DNA of 64,000 nucleotides from Glossina fuscipes. Its lineage: Eukaryota; Arthropoda; Insecta; Diptera; Glossinidae. This document shows positions 38,701 through 47,622 of the stretch, piece after piece. The notes under the pieces were generated by a model that was not told the DNA's origin, searched no databases, and saw only the letters and a program-made list of their open reading frames with translations. Positions within the stretch are counted from its first letter, which is position 1; the number at the start of each line of letters is the position of its first letter. The stretch spans positions 6,539,936 to 6,603,935 of the forward strand of contig NW_023998417.1 of assembly GCF_014805625.2 (NCBI RefSeq), read 5' to 3'. Made by a program: the position numbers and the translations under genes.

Positions 38701-38975
38701 GTGTTGCAACAATTGGCGGTGCATGTACTACGGGTATTGTTGATACTATTTTGACACCACAAACGCCTACAGTACCTACAAGTACACAACTATTTCAACA
38801 GCAACAACAACAACAACAACAACATCAAATACATCCTATACCAGCTACACGTACAAATGTGGCTCGAACTGAAAGAACGACGTCTACATCTAGTAACACT
38901 TCAGTATCCCCTTCGACATCTGCAGGCAACGTAGTCATATCTGAGCAGGCAAATGGCTCTACAACGGAAACATAG
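272..38975 (+). CDS. Gycbeta100B: Soluble guanylate cyclase beta-1 subunit, gene span (3' five coding exons)
   Basis: Spliced CDS: 272-442, 706-871, 1152-1289, 11899-12056, 38573-38975, about 344 visible residues ending at TAG 38973-38975. With an alpha subunit it forms the nitric-oxide-activated haem enzyme that makes cGMP from GTP in the cytosol. The visible part starts in the coiled-coil signalling helix and runs through the class III catalytic domain. Beta-type features are FSGIVGF (Gly where the alpha subunit carries a metal-binding Asp), ETVGDKYM (guanine-contacting Glu), RYCLFGN (Cys of the purine pocket) and NTVNLTSR (catalytic Asn and Arg). The family assignment of these residues is established knowledge; their presence is read directly. 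The haem domain lies left of the window. One conserved stretch of about 24 residues is missing between the first two exons (see findings). The last intron, 12057-38572, hosts the antisense ASB-like gene. Confidence 0.95.
443..705 (+). other. Gycbeta100B intron interval where a conserved exon is expected but absent
   Basis: Between two cyclase exons. 529-553 is almost pure T, followed by more T and A runs up to 675. No frame encodes the LLYSVLP-type segment that beta subunits carry here. Flanking phases (2 out, 2 in) are those expected if one exon with matching phases had dropped out. Confidence 0.7.
529..675. repeat. Poly(T)/poly(A) homopolymer cluster
   Basis: Successive T runs of up to about 24 bases with short A-rich spacers. 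Such tracts are prone to sequencing and assembly error, which matters for the missing cyclase exon. Confidence 0.85.
706..871 (+). CDS. Gycbeta100B: Gycbeta100B exon: start of cyclase catalytic core
   Basis: Acceptor TTAATACAG/TTATG, donor TATAAG/GTAAAT. It enters with one base completing a codon, then 55 codons starting [15 protein letters not shown] and ending [10 protein letters not shown], leaving phase 0. FSGIVGF marks the beta-subunit half-site, which lacks the metal-binding Asp of the alpha subunit. Spliced directly to 272-442 it reads in frame with a Ser at the joint, but would lack about 24 conserved residues. Confidence 0.94.
872..1151 (+). other. Gycbeta100B intron
   Basis: AT-rich intron with a short A run near 1047; no further feature seen. 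Confidence 0.8.
1152..1289 (+). CDS. Gycbeta100B: Gycbeta100B exon: ETVGDKYM guanine-binding segment
   Basis: Acceptor GCCTTAG/GTCGA, donor CCAATG/GTAAGT, 46 codons, phase 0 at both ends. It begins [16 protein letters not shown]; the Glu is the guanine-contacting residue in beta subunits. It ends NVKMGPNPM and joins [12 protein letters not shown] 10.6 kb downstream. Confidence 0.94.
3440..3672. repeat. Dispersed repeat copy, opposite orientation
   Basis: Contains GACAGACAGACAGACCAACA and CAAGCTTAGATCGCTTGTGA, then GTGATTCTGAATAAT and a terminal GTAGTGTAGGGTATG. Orientation is opposite to the 14890 copy. Confidence 0.45.
10520..10830. repeat. Dispersed repeat copy, opposite orientation
   Basis: Contains GCGGTCGTCTTTGGGC, ATTTCATTAAAATATATTTA, GACTGACAGGCCAACCGGCA and CTTCTGGAAGTTGTATTCGT, ending GGTGTCGGGTATAAG. 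The last block recurs at 58385-58410. Confidence 0.45.
11899..12056 (+). CDS. Gycbeta100B: Gycbeta100B exon: catalytic Asn/Arg segment
   Basis: Acceptor ACTTTTAG/CAAATT, donor GTACAA/GTAAGT. Enters phase 0, 52 codons plus two bases. Reads [18 protein letters not shown], then [20 protein letters not shown] and INVSEVTY. It holds the purine-pocket Cys and the catalytic Asn and Arg. It lies only 279 bp from the terminal exon of the antisense ASB-like gene. Confidence 0.95.
12156..12205. repeat. ACT/ATT trinucleotide array
   Basis: Repeated TACTAC with occasional ATT, close to the ASB-like terminal exon, which carries a similar trinucleotide run in its Ser/Asn tail. Confidence 0.85.
12234..12239 (-). 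promoter_or_regulatory. Candidate ASB-like gene poly(A) signal
   Basis: ATTAAA on the minus strand about 97 bases after the stop codon. The nearest canonical AATAAA I see (about 11853-11858) would extend the 3' UTR across a cyclase exon in antisense. Confidence 0.25.
12336..12798 (-). CDS. ASB-like gene terminal exon (SOCS box and Ser/Asn-rich tail)
   Basis: Acceptor ACTTTTTACAG/TTGTCG. Completes an Arg, then [18 protein letters not shown] and [16 protein letters not shown], the second half of the SOCS box. After an acidic stretch comes a Lys-rich patch ([10 protein letters not shown]) and an Asn/Ser-rich run encoded by AGTAAC-type repeats (about 12410-12490). Stop TGA at 12338-12336. The + strand ORF across this exon is its antisense shadow. 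Confidence 0.9.
12336..34288 (-). CDS. Ankyrin-repeat and SOCS-box (ASB-like) protein, complete nine-exon gene
   Basis: Exons in order: 34159-34288, 34000-34088, 33820-33919, 31004-31113, 30674-30777, 26520-26615, 21035-21191, 20435-20553, 12336-12798; phases match at all eight joints and give 455 residues. Ankyrin-like helices are plain around residues 190-240 ([19 protein letters not shown], then [11 protein letters not shown]). A SOCS box lies at about 295-340: BC-box-like [15 protein letters not shown] followed by [13 protein letters not shown] in the Cul5-box position. SOCS boxes bind Elongin B/C and a cullin, so the likely role is substrate receptor of a ubiquitin ligase; the substrate is unknown. 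The N-terminal 180 residues match no family I recognise. The C-terminal 110 are Asn/Ser-rich and probably disordered. The whole gene is nested antisense in the last Gycbeta100B intron. I cannot name the fly orthologue. Confidence 0.87.
13548..13762. repeat. Dispersed repeat, copy with CAGACGGACAG motif
   Basis: Contains CAGACGGACAGATGGACAG, then TTAGATCAATTCAGAATTTG, TCTGGTCAACAATATATGCA and GTGGGGTCCCTGA. It resembles short interspersed sequences common in higher fly genomes, which share the (GGAC)n-CTAGATCGAnTC core. It is the best-preserved copy of that core in the window. Whether it is a transposable element is not established. Confidence 0.55.
14890..15345. repeat. Dispersed repeat copy, longer form
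   Basis: Starts GGGTATATTAAGTTTGTAGG, includes CGTCTGTCTGTGCGTCTGG and GGTCCACGGACGAAAGCTAT, and ends near AAAGTCATTATATGAATAAC. Start and end blocks recur at 18271-18500 and 39786-40050. Confidence 0.55.
15636..15671. repeat. GA microsatellite
   Basis: (AG)n with one GT interruption. Confidence 0.9.
16116..16259. repeat. 72 bp near-perfect direct tandem repeat
   Basis: Two copies, 16116-16187 and 16188-16259, start GGATATGTACTGACGATTGG and differ at only a few bases. Being a multiple of three, the unit repeats 24 residues in the - strand ORF 15942-16256. Confidence 0.85.
16340..17015. repeat. Degenerate tandem array, unit about 200 bp
   Basis: Matched landmarks: ACCTTTCTACGATTTGAATT (16561), ACATTTCCAGGATTTGACTC (16755), ACATTTCCCTATTATTCAAA (16992); TTCTAAGAAAACAGCTTTGA (16609) and CTCTAAGAAAACAGCATTGG (16813); ATTTAATAGCAATTTTAAAG (16492) and ATTTAATAGAAATTTCAGAG (16933). 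Units are unequal, about 190-240 bp. Confidence 0.55.
18049..18152. other. Assembly gap flanked by a 47 bp exact duplicate
   Basis: Ten N at 18096-18105. The 47 bases before (18049-18095) and after (18106-18152) are identical, starting CTTTGAATTC and ending GAGATCGTA. This is what an unmerged overlap of two contig ends looks like; the true sequence probably has one copy and no gap. Confidence 0.9.
18271..18505. repeat. Dispersed repeat copy
   Basis: Starts GGGGTATATTAAGTTTGTGC and ends GTCATTCTATGAATAACTAT; same block order as 14890-15345 but internally shorter. Confidence 0.5.
20435..20553 (-). CDS. ASB-like gene exon 8 (start of SOCS box)
   Basis: Acceptor TTGCTTTTAAG/CCCATT, donor TGTCG/GTAAGT. 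A nearer AG (CTACAG, 20544-20549) gives a stop and was not used. Reads [19 protein letters not shown] and ends [11 protein letters not shown], the beginning of the BC box. Confidence 0.87.
20554..21034 (-). other. ASB-like gene intron
   Basis: AT-rich; short A and T runs; nothing further seen. Confidence 0.7.
21035..21191 (-). CDS. ASB-like gene exon 7 (ankyrin repeat)
   Basis: Acceptor CATTGCAG/ATATGG, donor TACAAG/GTAAGC. Reads [19 protein letters not shown], then a second helical pair ending [18 protein letters not shown], phase 0. Confidence 0.88.
21192..26519 (-). other. ASB-like gene 5.3 kb intron
   Basis: Contains a long ATT/TTA array (about 21646-21770), a TA run (22052-22074), an AAT run (22108-22136), an ATC run (22541-22570) and several poly(A) runs. 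No exon recognised. Confidence 0.6.
21646..21770. repeat. ATT/TTA-rich trinucleotide tract
   Basis: Long imperfect ATT array; it creates a spurious Ile/Leu-rich ORF. Confidence 0.8.
26520..26615 (-). CDS. ASB-like gene exon 6 (ankyrin repeat)
   Basis: Acceptor CTTTTCAG/ATTTAT, donor TTAAG/GTAAGT. Reads [20 protein letters not shown] and [16 protein letters not shown]-x8-LLLILL is the helix-turn-helix of an ankyrin repeat. Confidence 0.88.
26694..26716. repeat. TGCC tetranucleotide array
   Basis: CCTGCC repeated, about five units. Confidence 0.85.
28286..28306. repeat. C-rich tract
   Basis: Twelve C, TCT, six C; unusual in this AT-rich sequence. Confidence 0.85.
29750..30380. repeat. Degenerate 58 bp minisatellite
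   Basis: Units are clearest at 30194-30251 and 30252-30309, both starting CAATGG and ending GGATTCA, period 58. A third begins at 30310, and GGACTCACGCAGATAATT at 30073 echoes GGATTCACGCAGATAATT at 30303. Upstream to about 29750 only fragments of the unit (GACTCAC, GAGACCG) are seen. GC content is visibly above the surrounding intron. Confidence 0.6.
30674..30777 (-). CDS. ASB-like gene exon 5
   Basis: Acceptor GTGAAAACAG/GATGA, donor TTAAA/GTAAGT. 34 codons plus two bases: [18 protein letters not shown], then a segment ending YEQERML. Helical and probably part of the ankyrin stack. Confidence 0.86.
31004..31113 (-). CDS. ASB-like gene exon 4
   Basis: Acceptor TTTTTATTACAG/AGGAA, donor GATCAG/GTTAAT. 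With one base from exon 3 it reads [20 protein letters not shown] and ends WRSDFRDQ, phase 0. The aromatic and Gly/His pattern resembles an ankyrin-like repeat but is not diagnostic. Confidence 0.86.
31114..33819 (-). other. ASB-like gene 2.7 kb intron with mariner relic
   Basis: Apart from the mariner fragment it holds poly(T)/poly(A) runs, the longest at 33595-33618. Confidence 0.65.
31640..31960 (+). mobile_element. mariner-family transposase relic
   Basis: Broken + strand reading frames match the middle of a mariner-type transposase: RRITGN followed by [11 protein letters not shown], then after frameshifts [32 protein letters not shown] and KPELWK. In the family the TGDETW motif holds the first catalytic Asp; here it reads TGNREETW, so that Asp is gone. 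The later DNAPAH region is not seen downstream. Terminal repeats were not recognised. It sits in the ASB-like gene intron 31114-33819 and is inactive. Confidence 0.75.
33820..33919 (-). CDS. ASB-like gene exon 3 (short exon found by phase)
   Basis: Acceptor CAAAATTTTTAG/GTTTGC after an 80 bp intron, donor TTGTTAG/GTAAAT. 33 codons plus one base, enters phase 0, leaves phase 1: [20 protein letters not shown], then ending SAVVVVLL. It supplies the single base that the next exon needs to use its strong first AG, and no stop codon occurs. It has no ATG-based ORF of note and is easy to miss. Confidence 0.8.
34000..34088 (-). CDS. ASB-like gene exon 2
   Basis: Acceptor TTCATGTAG/GGCAA, donor GGCGAT/GTAAGG. 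Completes a Gly and reads [20 protein letters not shown], ending DANGD in phase 0. The preceding intron is only 70 bp. Confidence 0.85.
34159..34288 (-). CDS. ASB-like gene exon 1 (start codon)
   Basis: Start ATG at 34288 in context AACATCATGG, preceded in frame by TGA, so no upstream Met is available. Encodes [16 protein letters not shown] and ends in [10 protein letters not shown] plus one base. Donor GATG/GTAAAT. A GA-rich microsatellite (34312-34340) lies just upstream. Confidence 0.82.
34312..34340. repeat. CT microsatellite at the 5' end of the ASB-like gene
   Basis: On the gene's sense strand this is a (GA)n run ending about 25 bases before the start ATG. GA runs can bind GAGA-factor-type proteins in flies; a promoter role is only a possibility. 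Confidence 0.8.
36501..36590. repeat. 30 bp tandem repeat, three copies
   Basis: TACTCTCAG starts at 36501, 36531 and 36561; each is followed by a variant of ATATGACCAAATTCAGACGC, the third shortened. Confidence 0.75.
38573..38975 (+). CDS. Gycbeta100B: Gycbeta100B terminal coding exon with poly-Gln tail
   Basis: Acceptor TTGCATTTACAG/ATTAC; the first base completes Lys, then [18 protein letters not shown] and [15 protein letters not shown] finish the cyclase fold. Then follow 97 residues with no fold signature: a nine-Gln run (CAA/CAG, about 38797-38823), a Thr/Ser-rich stretch and the end NGSTTET, stop TAG at 38973-38975. Vertebrate beta-1 tails are much shorter; a long tail here is read directly, its role is unknown. 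The CAA run may vary in length. Confidence 0.93.
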
Positions 38976-39039
38976 AAAATATGCCATAATTCGTCCTGTT
39001 GCTGCTGAAATCTACTATAAGTTTCCATTTCAACACATC

Positions 39040-39049
39040 CATACATATG

Positions 39050-39089
<40 letters not shown>

Positions 39090-39090
39090 G
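39040..39090. repeat. TA microsatellite in Gycbeta100B 3' flank
   Basis: Imperfect (TA)n with ATG interruptions, about 70 bases after the cyclase stop codon. Confidence 0.85.
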
Positions 39091-39719
39091 AAGAATGTGG
39101 TTTCTATTCATTGAAAGGTAATTTATTAACATGTTCGAATAATGTAAACACTTACATTACAAGGCGACAAATGTGTAGTAGCTATGTTTGAAAGGAAGGC
39201 AAACTTAGAAGACTTTGAAGTTTTCTTTTATCGATGAAATGGATAAGTTCTGATAGTTTTTTTAAAGTTTTTAACTCAAGGTTTAATAAGTTGAAAAGAA
39301 AAGTACATGAACTTAAACATTTTTAATCTGATTATAAGATTAAAGTTAAGGAACTTATTTCATTCTCTCTTTATTGTCTTTATGCCATTTTTCGCACTGG
39401 TATAAATTAAACACGCAACGACATTTTGTGTTTTTTAACAAACGCATACGAAACGAAGAATACGCAAAAAAAAGAAAAAATGCAGTTAATTATAACAATA
39501 ATGTCAACAGCAAACTTTTTAATGCAGTTATACGCACTCCAGCGAATATTTTAATTTTCTCATCCCTTTAGTAACATTTATAGATAGGCGACATCCAAAG
39601 GAAATTTGCCATTTGCGATAATCGGAACAGTGTCATACCGAATCTAAGTGAGAGACTGCATCACTAAAACTTGTAGCGAGTGGTTATCCGATTGCAAGAT
39701 TTTACAAAAATCTTCACAA

Positions 39720-39725
39720 AATAAA
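39720..39725 (+). promoter_or_regulatory. Gycbeta100B: Candidate Gycbeta100B poly(A) signal
   Basis: AATAAA 745 bases after the stop codon. In such AT-rich DNA the hexamer occurs by chance, so this is weak. Confidence 0.25.
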
Positions 39726-39782
39726 TTTCATTTTCAAAATTTAACGAATTTAAAATTATTATATAGTACACTACTTCTCGTA

Positions 39783-40080
39783 CAGGCGAGTATTAAGTTT
39801 GCGTGGATGCGTACAAGGCCCATAGAACCATAGATCTATCTTTTATTATACCGTTTTGTCAGTCCGTCCATGGGTTTTTTTGTTTTACCTACAGGTTGCA
39901 ATTTTTGAGATACTTTAATGAAATTTGATACACTGAAGTATTTTGACCAGAGGACGAATACTAATCAAAATAGCTATGAATCTGATCAACTTTTCCGACC
40001 TCCTCCACATAGAATGTTTTATTTTGCAAATTCATTATATGAATAATTGTATTAAGTGAACTGATGTAGGGTATGTAATG
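39783..40080. repeat. Dispersed repeat copy
   Basis: Starts GGCGAGTATTAAGTTTGCG, has CAGTCCGTCCATGG and GAGGACGAATACTAATC, and ends CATTATATGAATAATTG, followed by GATGTAGGGTATG. Confidence 0.5.
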
Positions 40081-40214
40081 ATGCGCCATGACCGACTGTA
40101 ATGTCACGAAAAGATTATGTATTTAAATGGGAAACAAAGCTAATCAAGTTTGAAAATTTTGCAAAATATTTTTTAGATCCGATGCATATAAAAAGACTGA
40201 AAAGATTTAACAAT

Positions 40215-40249
<35 letters not shown>

Positions 40250-42735
40250 TCGAGGAAAAAAAATAAAAAAATCTTTAAATGCTTATTTATTGAGATTTTC
40301 AAAAAAATTGAAAAAAAAATATGAAAAATATATATGTGGACTATGTTGTGTTTATATAAATAATACTATATAGAAGTAAGATAGCGTGCCAGCAAACACC
40401 AAATGGGTTCATAAGTTCTTTCTTTCCCTCAAACACAGATTGTACGAAAGATCTATAAGTCTCTAGCTTAGTATACTGAATTTTGACGATTTCTTGGCTT
40501 AGTTTTGGTGGTTGCCTTGAAGGGGAATTATAAGAAAATGCAAGTAAGATGTTTTTAACGATTTATCTCCGATATAAAGGCTGCACAGCTTTTTCGTTTT
40601 ATTTTAATTTTCTCTCTCGACAACTCTTAATGAAAACAAAAAGAGAATAAGAGATTAATTTTATGTTTTTTAAATATTTTTCTCCTTATTTTTGTTTTTA
40701 AATCGTAATAGGAAATTGCAAATAAATAAAAGAAAGTTTATTTATTTTTCATTGTTTCGTTTCTTCTAAAAAGACCTTTCCCGCACACTTTCGCTTTTGT
40801 ACAATAAAAAATTATTTTTATGTACATAAGAATGTTTCAAGGAAAGATGGCCGGCTCTCTATCTTTATAAAATTTCAATTTTATTAAATCACAAAACGTG
40901 CATTCTTTTGTTGAGCGTAAAAAAAAATCGAGACTATTTTTCTTCTTTGCTCATGCATTTCAAATTCTAAAGGGACTTACACTTCCTATCCCATAAAGTA
41001 TGCTATTGCAATGGTTAGATGCATCGAATGACATTGAAAAGGTTTTATGTGATATGAGAAGAGAAAGAGAGAAAAATTGAGAAATTTAATCCCTAAACTT
41101 TGGATTGCGATTTTTTGATTATTTCATATTACACGGCCAAATATTTCTTACTTAAACTAAAACAATAAGAATTAGTCATGATAGCGAAATTAACCCTTTT
41201 CACAAATTGTTTGTCAATATGCCACGATCCTGATACCTGAGAGTCATACAGTCAAAACGGAATGCCGTATGTTGGATAAGAAGAAGCCAACCGAGGACAA
41301 TTGCCTTGAGGAATGAATGATATCGTTTCAGAACACTAAATTTGATCATTTTTTTTTTTTTTTTTTTCAATATATATAGTGAGCCAAAATTCATGCGGTA
41401 ATGCCTTTATAGCATAGTAAGCTTTGTTTATATCTGCCATTTTGCTATCAATAAATTTATTTTTTCCAGCGCTCTTTTTTTTTTTTTTGTATGGCTTATC
41501 TTCTTCTTACTATCAACCTACAACAACTTGGTATCATTTATAAAATCTTGGAAATGAATGAAAGCAAGAGTTTTTATTTAGAGAACATTTTCTTAGCATA
41601 GTTATATTAAGTCTTTGATACCATCAAAGCTGATATTCATTATTAGACAAAATTCTCCTTCATCGGCACTGGTAAAAATTTGCTGTAATTAATTTATCTA
41701 AATATTTTGTGGGATCTTGGATTGTTGCAGGTCCGTCATAACTATCTATCGTTAAATTAGGTATGTGTCTACGTCATTCTAAGGAAACAAAAAAAAAAAA
41801 AAAATTCAGTTCTATAAGAAACTATTGCATCTCTGCAAAGTCCAGTACTACGTAGTGTTAAACTTTCTATATAAAAGGCGTCAAAAATCGCGATAAATAT
41901 CAATTAAATTTTCGAAGTACATTATCGTCATTTCTTAAGACCCGTTGTCAGTGACAAAGTTCCAAGTAGATTAACGACTTTATCCATTTCGCCTCCAGCT
42001 AATCTTAAAAAGGGCTCTCAAAGATTTCTTGAACGCTTTAGACCAAACCAAACAAAACACAATGTAGCAATGTCTCCAAAGGTTTGTGCTAATCGTCTAA
42101 TCGAACCTTACCCGTTACAACCTCCCCGAAAAAGAGAAAAAAATCAATAAGAAAAAGTAGCTAAGCCTACGAAAGAGAACTTCAATAAAATAAGAATGAA
42201 TAAAATTGAATGCAATAAACTGAAAATGAATGCGTCCGTTATTAACCATATTAAAGTGGCTCTAAATCTTTGTAGGAAAAAATGATCACTTGAATGATTA
42301 ATTTACAATTTTCTAAATACAGCCAGCAATTTATTGTGATTTCTAAGATAAGTTTATAGAATTTATTAAAATTCCCTACATGTTCAGGTATCGTCTAATG
42401 CTCGTTTTTGAATATTCATATCCTGAATGAAAATATTCGCAAAGCTTTTCCTTTCACGCAAATCATCCATCCATTCTTGCTTCTAATATTCCAATCATAT
42501 AGCTTTAAGGTATTTCTACATCTATTGTACCTAAACGCTATTCATTATCGAAATGTTTGTAATTCTGTTTTCTTTTTTTTATTTTTCTTTTTTCTTCCGC
42601 TATCATTTCATTTCTCGTTTTCGAACAAACCTTTTGGCAATTCTTACATCCATGTATCACAATTCATTTACTACATTACACAGATAACTTCATCAGCTAT
42701 GCGGCATACATGTACGTTACATTCTAACATTTTAC

Positions 42736-42738
<3 letters not shown>

Positions 42739-42801
<63 letters not shown>

Positions 42802-42811
42802 ATCTATCTCC
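42739..42811. repeat. CT microsatellite
   Basis: About 70 bases of (TC)n, the longest pure dinucleotide array in the window; it generates a Ser/Leu repeat in a spurious 163-codon ORF. Confidence 0.9.
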
Positions 42812-45800
42812 ATCTTTCGCTCTATCGTTTATAATGCTATTGTCTTGCATGCAGTTCACTTTGACGTTGAATATTAAATTTGTGTTTGAATTTGCCTGAA
42901 GATATTAATAATGTTTCCTATTTTTTTCGCCTTTTTTTTTGCATCTTTAACAACCAAAATGTAAAGCGTTTTGTTATTATTTTAGCGAAAAAATTTCAAA
43001 CAAGATTATATTCATACATGCTCACTCTTATATCCGTATGTAATTTTGGGGAGCATTTAAACTGTCATATATCTTACTGACTTAGTTAGAATGTATATAA
43101 CATATATAGAATTTGTTACATCGAAAGCAATAAATTGAATTAGAAAGCGAGAAAAAGATTTATAATGCATTCGCTTTAACAAAAATAATTTACATAACGA
43201 ATACGAAAAAATAAAAAAGAAAAAAACGATTCATTCTTTCATCAAAATTTCTCAAGATATGTGAGCATAATTTAAGCATAAATCTTAGACAACATGAGGA
43301 ACAGAGTAAATTTTTTGTGCATCACTTTAAGGAAATTAAAAAAAAAAAAAAAAAAAACTCTAAATTATTTTTTTATAGATACGGATCTCTTTCAAAGTAA
43401 ATTCAATTTCTATAACGACTTAAATTCGATTTGTCTTCAAAAAAATATCTATTCCTAGAATTGATTAGGTTTTCACTTTCTATAGAAATTTTTCAAAAAA
43501 AAAAAGCGAACGCGAGGAGGTCGATATACGTCCCTATATTCATTGAGCATGATTTCTTAGCTATTATTCGTATATTCAGAGAGTTGTGTGACGCATCCTC
43601 TTTTGGACTTTTTCGTCCATCTATCCAACGATATCGTATAGATGTACCAAAATTAAAGAAATCAAAATTAATATCAAGCTCTGTCTAAGTACCGCCCTTG
43701 GACCTAAAAATAAGAAAAGTTCTTTCAGGCACAAGATGAGAAGTTAAGCTTACATGTCTTCGTTTTCTATGCTCAGAGATTTGTGAATGAATCAATGATG
43801 AACACTGTACACTTTCACTCCCCTTGAACAAATAAAGATATCAAAAGTTTATTTATTTTTTTTTTTTTTTTTATTCTAGATTAGAAAATATTTAAACGAT
43901 ATTTTGAATCTTAATATCTACAAAAGTTGTAAAACATGTTGTGTAGCCAATAGGCAGCACTCAGTCAATATTTCCCTACTTGATTAACTTAATTAAGTCT
44001 TCGGTCTCTGTTTTTTAAATGCTCAAGATTAAAACAAGCGCTTACGGGCAAACGTTTTAATGGAGAGATGAATGTTGAATGAACGAATCAAAATATGAAC
44101 AGCTGGCTAGAAAGAGATTAGATACCACATTGGCATTTCTTTAAAAAGAATATAAAAAAAAAAAAAACCTCAACAAGCTTTTTAAATGCAGTGACGTACA
44201 CGTCCTATTTCCTTTCTAATCTCATTGAAAGGATTCATTGAAATATTTTATTATTGTGCTTTTTTTTTTGTTTTTTTTTTTTTTTTTTTTTTATTAGAAA
44301 TCATATGCATTGACGTTTTCCTCAAAGAAAGGCAATGAATGCATAGACGTTGGCATTTGAAATTGTTTTACGCAAATTCAATTGCTGCAGGGTTTCATTT
44401 CAATTTTTCTTCCATCTCAGTGCACATGCTGTCGTTCATTATTCATGTAAATTAATTTATTAAAATAACAAGAAGAAAATCTTCATTGTGATGCTTTTTT
44501 GCGTTCTTATCATCTCAAGTTATTTCTTCGCAACTGTCGTGATCGTATTAATGGAAACGATTTGGATCATTTATAGCCTGAGATGATATTAATATTTGCT
44601 GTAAGCCGAGGGCTACTCAAGAAAATATCTTAAATTTATCCATTTTTTTTTTTCATTGTGAGAGTTCTCAGCCAATACAAACACCAACTTACAGCCAAAC
44701 TATTTATCAGAGCGTGATGAGAAGAAGTGAGCATTACGCGTCTATTTTGCATTGCGGGAAGGTCAGTGGCCGTCAACGTACCATCACAAACTACCGATTC
44801 AGTTAGGTCAGTGCTACATCTGCAACTTGTTGCCCACACTGCAGATGGATATTTCAAAATTGGTCAAACAACAGAAGAGTCAAAAAATTCCTTGGGCCAC
44901 CTCTTAATAACTTTATTGACGCATTTTTCAATATTATCATCAAGCAATGATCGTCCCCAAGTCAATACATCTGGCTACGTTGTCCATTTCGTAGTTCTCA
45001 ATAAAGTAATTAGACGGCGTGGTAGTGGACCAAGATAGGATAGCTTGTCATAAAAGACTCATAATTTTACTTCACCATAATGCAGATTTATGACCAATCT
45101 TTCACCACGTAACTTATCGTATAAGAAGCGCGACTATCGAGTAAGCTAAATCGGGTTCAATTCTCTTCACGGTATGGGTGCAATTCAGGCACACAATTCC
45201 CAGTCTGCAGCCACACATTCTATCCCTCTTTTCCCACTACTATCTGTCTGCCCATCACTGAGTTTGCTCATATGCAGAGGACATCCCTCAAATAATAAGT
45301 GATAAAAAATAAAATATGAGTATAGGGGAATGTGATTAAATCACTCTCAGTTTAGTCTTTTTGAAAAAATGTTTATTTATCTTTTAAAAAATTTGTTTAA
45401 AATTAACTTTTTGTTCTTTTTACTTTCTTTTTCTCTTTGCAGCGTTGACTTTCATCTTTTTTAAATGCAGAATAAAATAAGATAAGCAATCCTTCTACAT
45501 ATATGTACACATAATTTAAGTTAGAAAGATATATTCGTCCAGGGACGAATATCGGATACCCACCACTTTAGCTACTTATAGGAAAATCAAGTACAAGCTT
45601 GTTGGCATGCCGATCTACGCTGTACGGACAAATAAATTGCAATAAAAACGAATAATCCTACGGCAGACCATTGGAAGAAGGCGAATTCACTCCCAAGACC
45701 CTATAAGTCAAACATCGATCGATTCTGTCATAAGCGGAGTCAAGAGTTTGTGCACTACAAAATAAACAGAAATGGTCGGTAGACGTGGACGAACAAAATT

Positions 45801-46976
45801 ATCGATGATTACTAAGAGTACTACGAAGAAAACTTGACAAAGGATCAAGAACTCGGTAGCGGAATGAGCGAATAATATGGTGAAAGAGCAAAGAAACAAA
45901 GCTCCTATCGAATGTATTATTAGTAAAGGAAGGAAACAGTCGAACAGATAGACAACTTACAACAACAACAAGAAAGACATTCATACGCAATATGACAAGA
46001 GGCCAGATTACCAATGATTGTGAAGTCATACGGTAGTCAACGCTCAGATAAGCTCAAATAAAACTCATTTAGAATCTCGTATAGTGCAAGTTTCAGCTAT
46101 GTGACTTTGGTGGATTTTCCTATGAATATTTTTTAGAATTCCAAGCATAATGAATGACTTAATCACTAGACACGAATGTTGCTGTGGTGGATAGAAAAAT
46201 AATAAAAATAAAAAAATAAGTAAATAAATAAAAAGTAAGCGAACTGCCTTCTCTACGTAACATACTTTTGCGCACTCCACGTACTACATATACATATATA
46301 TATATATTATATACAAATTTGCCAAGTACTCACAAAATGCTAAATAAAAATGCTACTCAAATGCGATATAAATAGCATTGAATTGTAAACACATTATAAC
46401 TTCCTAACAAAACAATTACTTCCTGATATTATACTTTTTCTTTTGCGAGCTGTTACGATAAACTCAAGTCTCTCTACTCCATAAATATTTTTTAAAGCAT
46501 CGTAATATAAAATAATTATAAAATTTTTCTGATCTCTTTTTTTTTTTTTTTCTTTTTGAATTTTTTTAAGAACAATTCTACTGAACCAATATTTATATAA
46601 AATTAGTCTCTCAATACAAATGTAAATACCATACGTATAAAAGAAAAAGAAAAGAAAAAACTGATCACATACACACATGCAATGTTGATATCTCCTCCAA
46701 GGAGAAATCTCCTCCACTGAAATCTATTCATATTCTCTGAGAACGCTGTATGTTAGCACAAAGAAGAAGATTAACCTCCACATACATATATATATGTATA
46801 TATATATATATAAATTCTAAAAGACATTTATAAAATATTTTAAAAAATTTAGAAAAGTTTTAAAAAATAGCAAATAGACAGGAAATCCGCATAAAAACAT
46901 ATTCATATTTAAATAAGAACAAGAAATAAACGATAACAAAAGTATAGACCAATGGAACAATTTATTAAGAGAAAAT

Positions 46977-46979
<3 letters not shown>

Positions 46980-47016
<37 letters not shown>
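46980..47016. repeat. TA microsatellite
   Basis: Pure (TA)n of about 37 bases. Confidence 0.9.
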
Positions 47017-47024
<8 letters not shown>

Positions 47025-47582
47025 TGAAATTAAAAAAAAAAAAAGAAAAACTCTATGTAACGTAAATCATATGCTGAACTATATATTGCACAACTAAAAA
47101 ATTTCATCTATAACAACTAAACTAAACTGAAAAAAAAAAGAAAAAATTATGGAAACAAAGGGATGTTAGACCAAAATGCAAAGTACAGAAAATCCTTTAA
47201 AAAAAAAAAAAAAAAAAAAAAACATTGAACAAAGAAACAAACATAAAAACATTAAGCATAAAATTTATTATTAAATGTTCAGTTGACATAACTTCGCCTC
47301 TCTAACATATATACACCTAAACATCCATTTGCACATACATGTACATAAATGATATTTACATGACTTTAATGAATTAAAAAGAAAAAAAAAAAGAAAAAAA
47401 GAAAAACAAACTGTTAAACTGTAACTGAAAATAGCTTTATAGTATATTAAGTCTATATATTTCCAATAAAACCACAAAAATATATGCAAATCTATATTAA
47501 AACACATTGAGGTTTACATGTCGATAAGGTAATGCAAGCGATATCTATATTAAATAACCACATATAACTGAGATTTATATAT

Positions 47583-47584
<2 letters not shown>

Positions 47585-47620
<36 letters not shown>

Positions 47621-47622
47621 AC
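47585..47622. repeat. CA microsatellite
   Basis: (AC)n with one AT interruption. Confidence 0.9.

Noticed and set aside
40101..40373. 90-codon + strand ORF
   Set aside because: Driven by a poly(T) run and AT-rich codons; no motif.
42408..42899. 163-codon + strand ORF
   Set aside because: Its middle is a translated CT microsatellite and the rest has no motif or gene context.
44636..45038. Overlapping ORFs on both strands in a slightly GC-richer stretch
   Set aside because: No recognisable motif, no splice signals linking them to a gene; may be decayed repeat.
45140..45185. B-box-like GGGTTCAATTCTC suggesting a tRNA
   Set aside because: No pairing acceptor stem and no convincing A box at the right distance.
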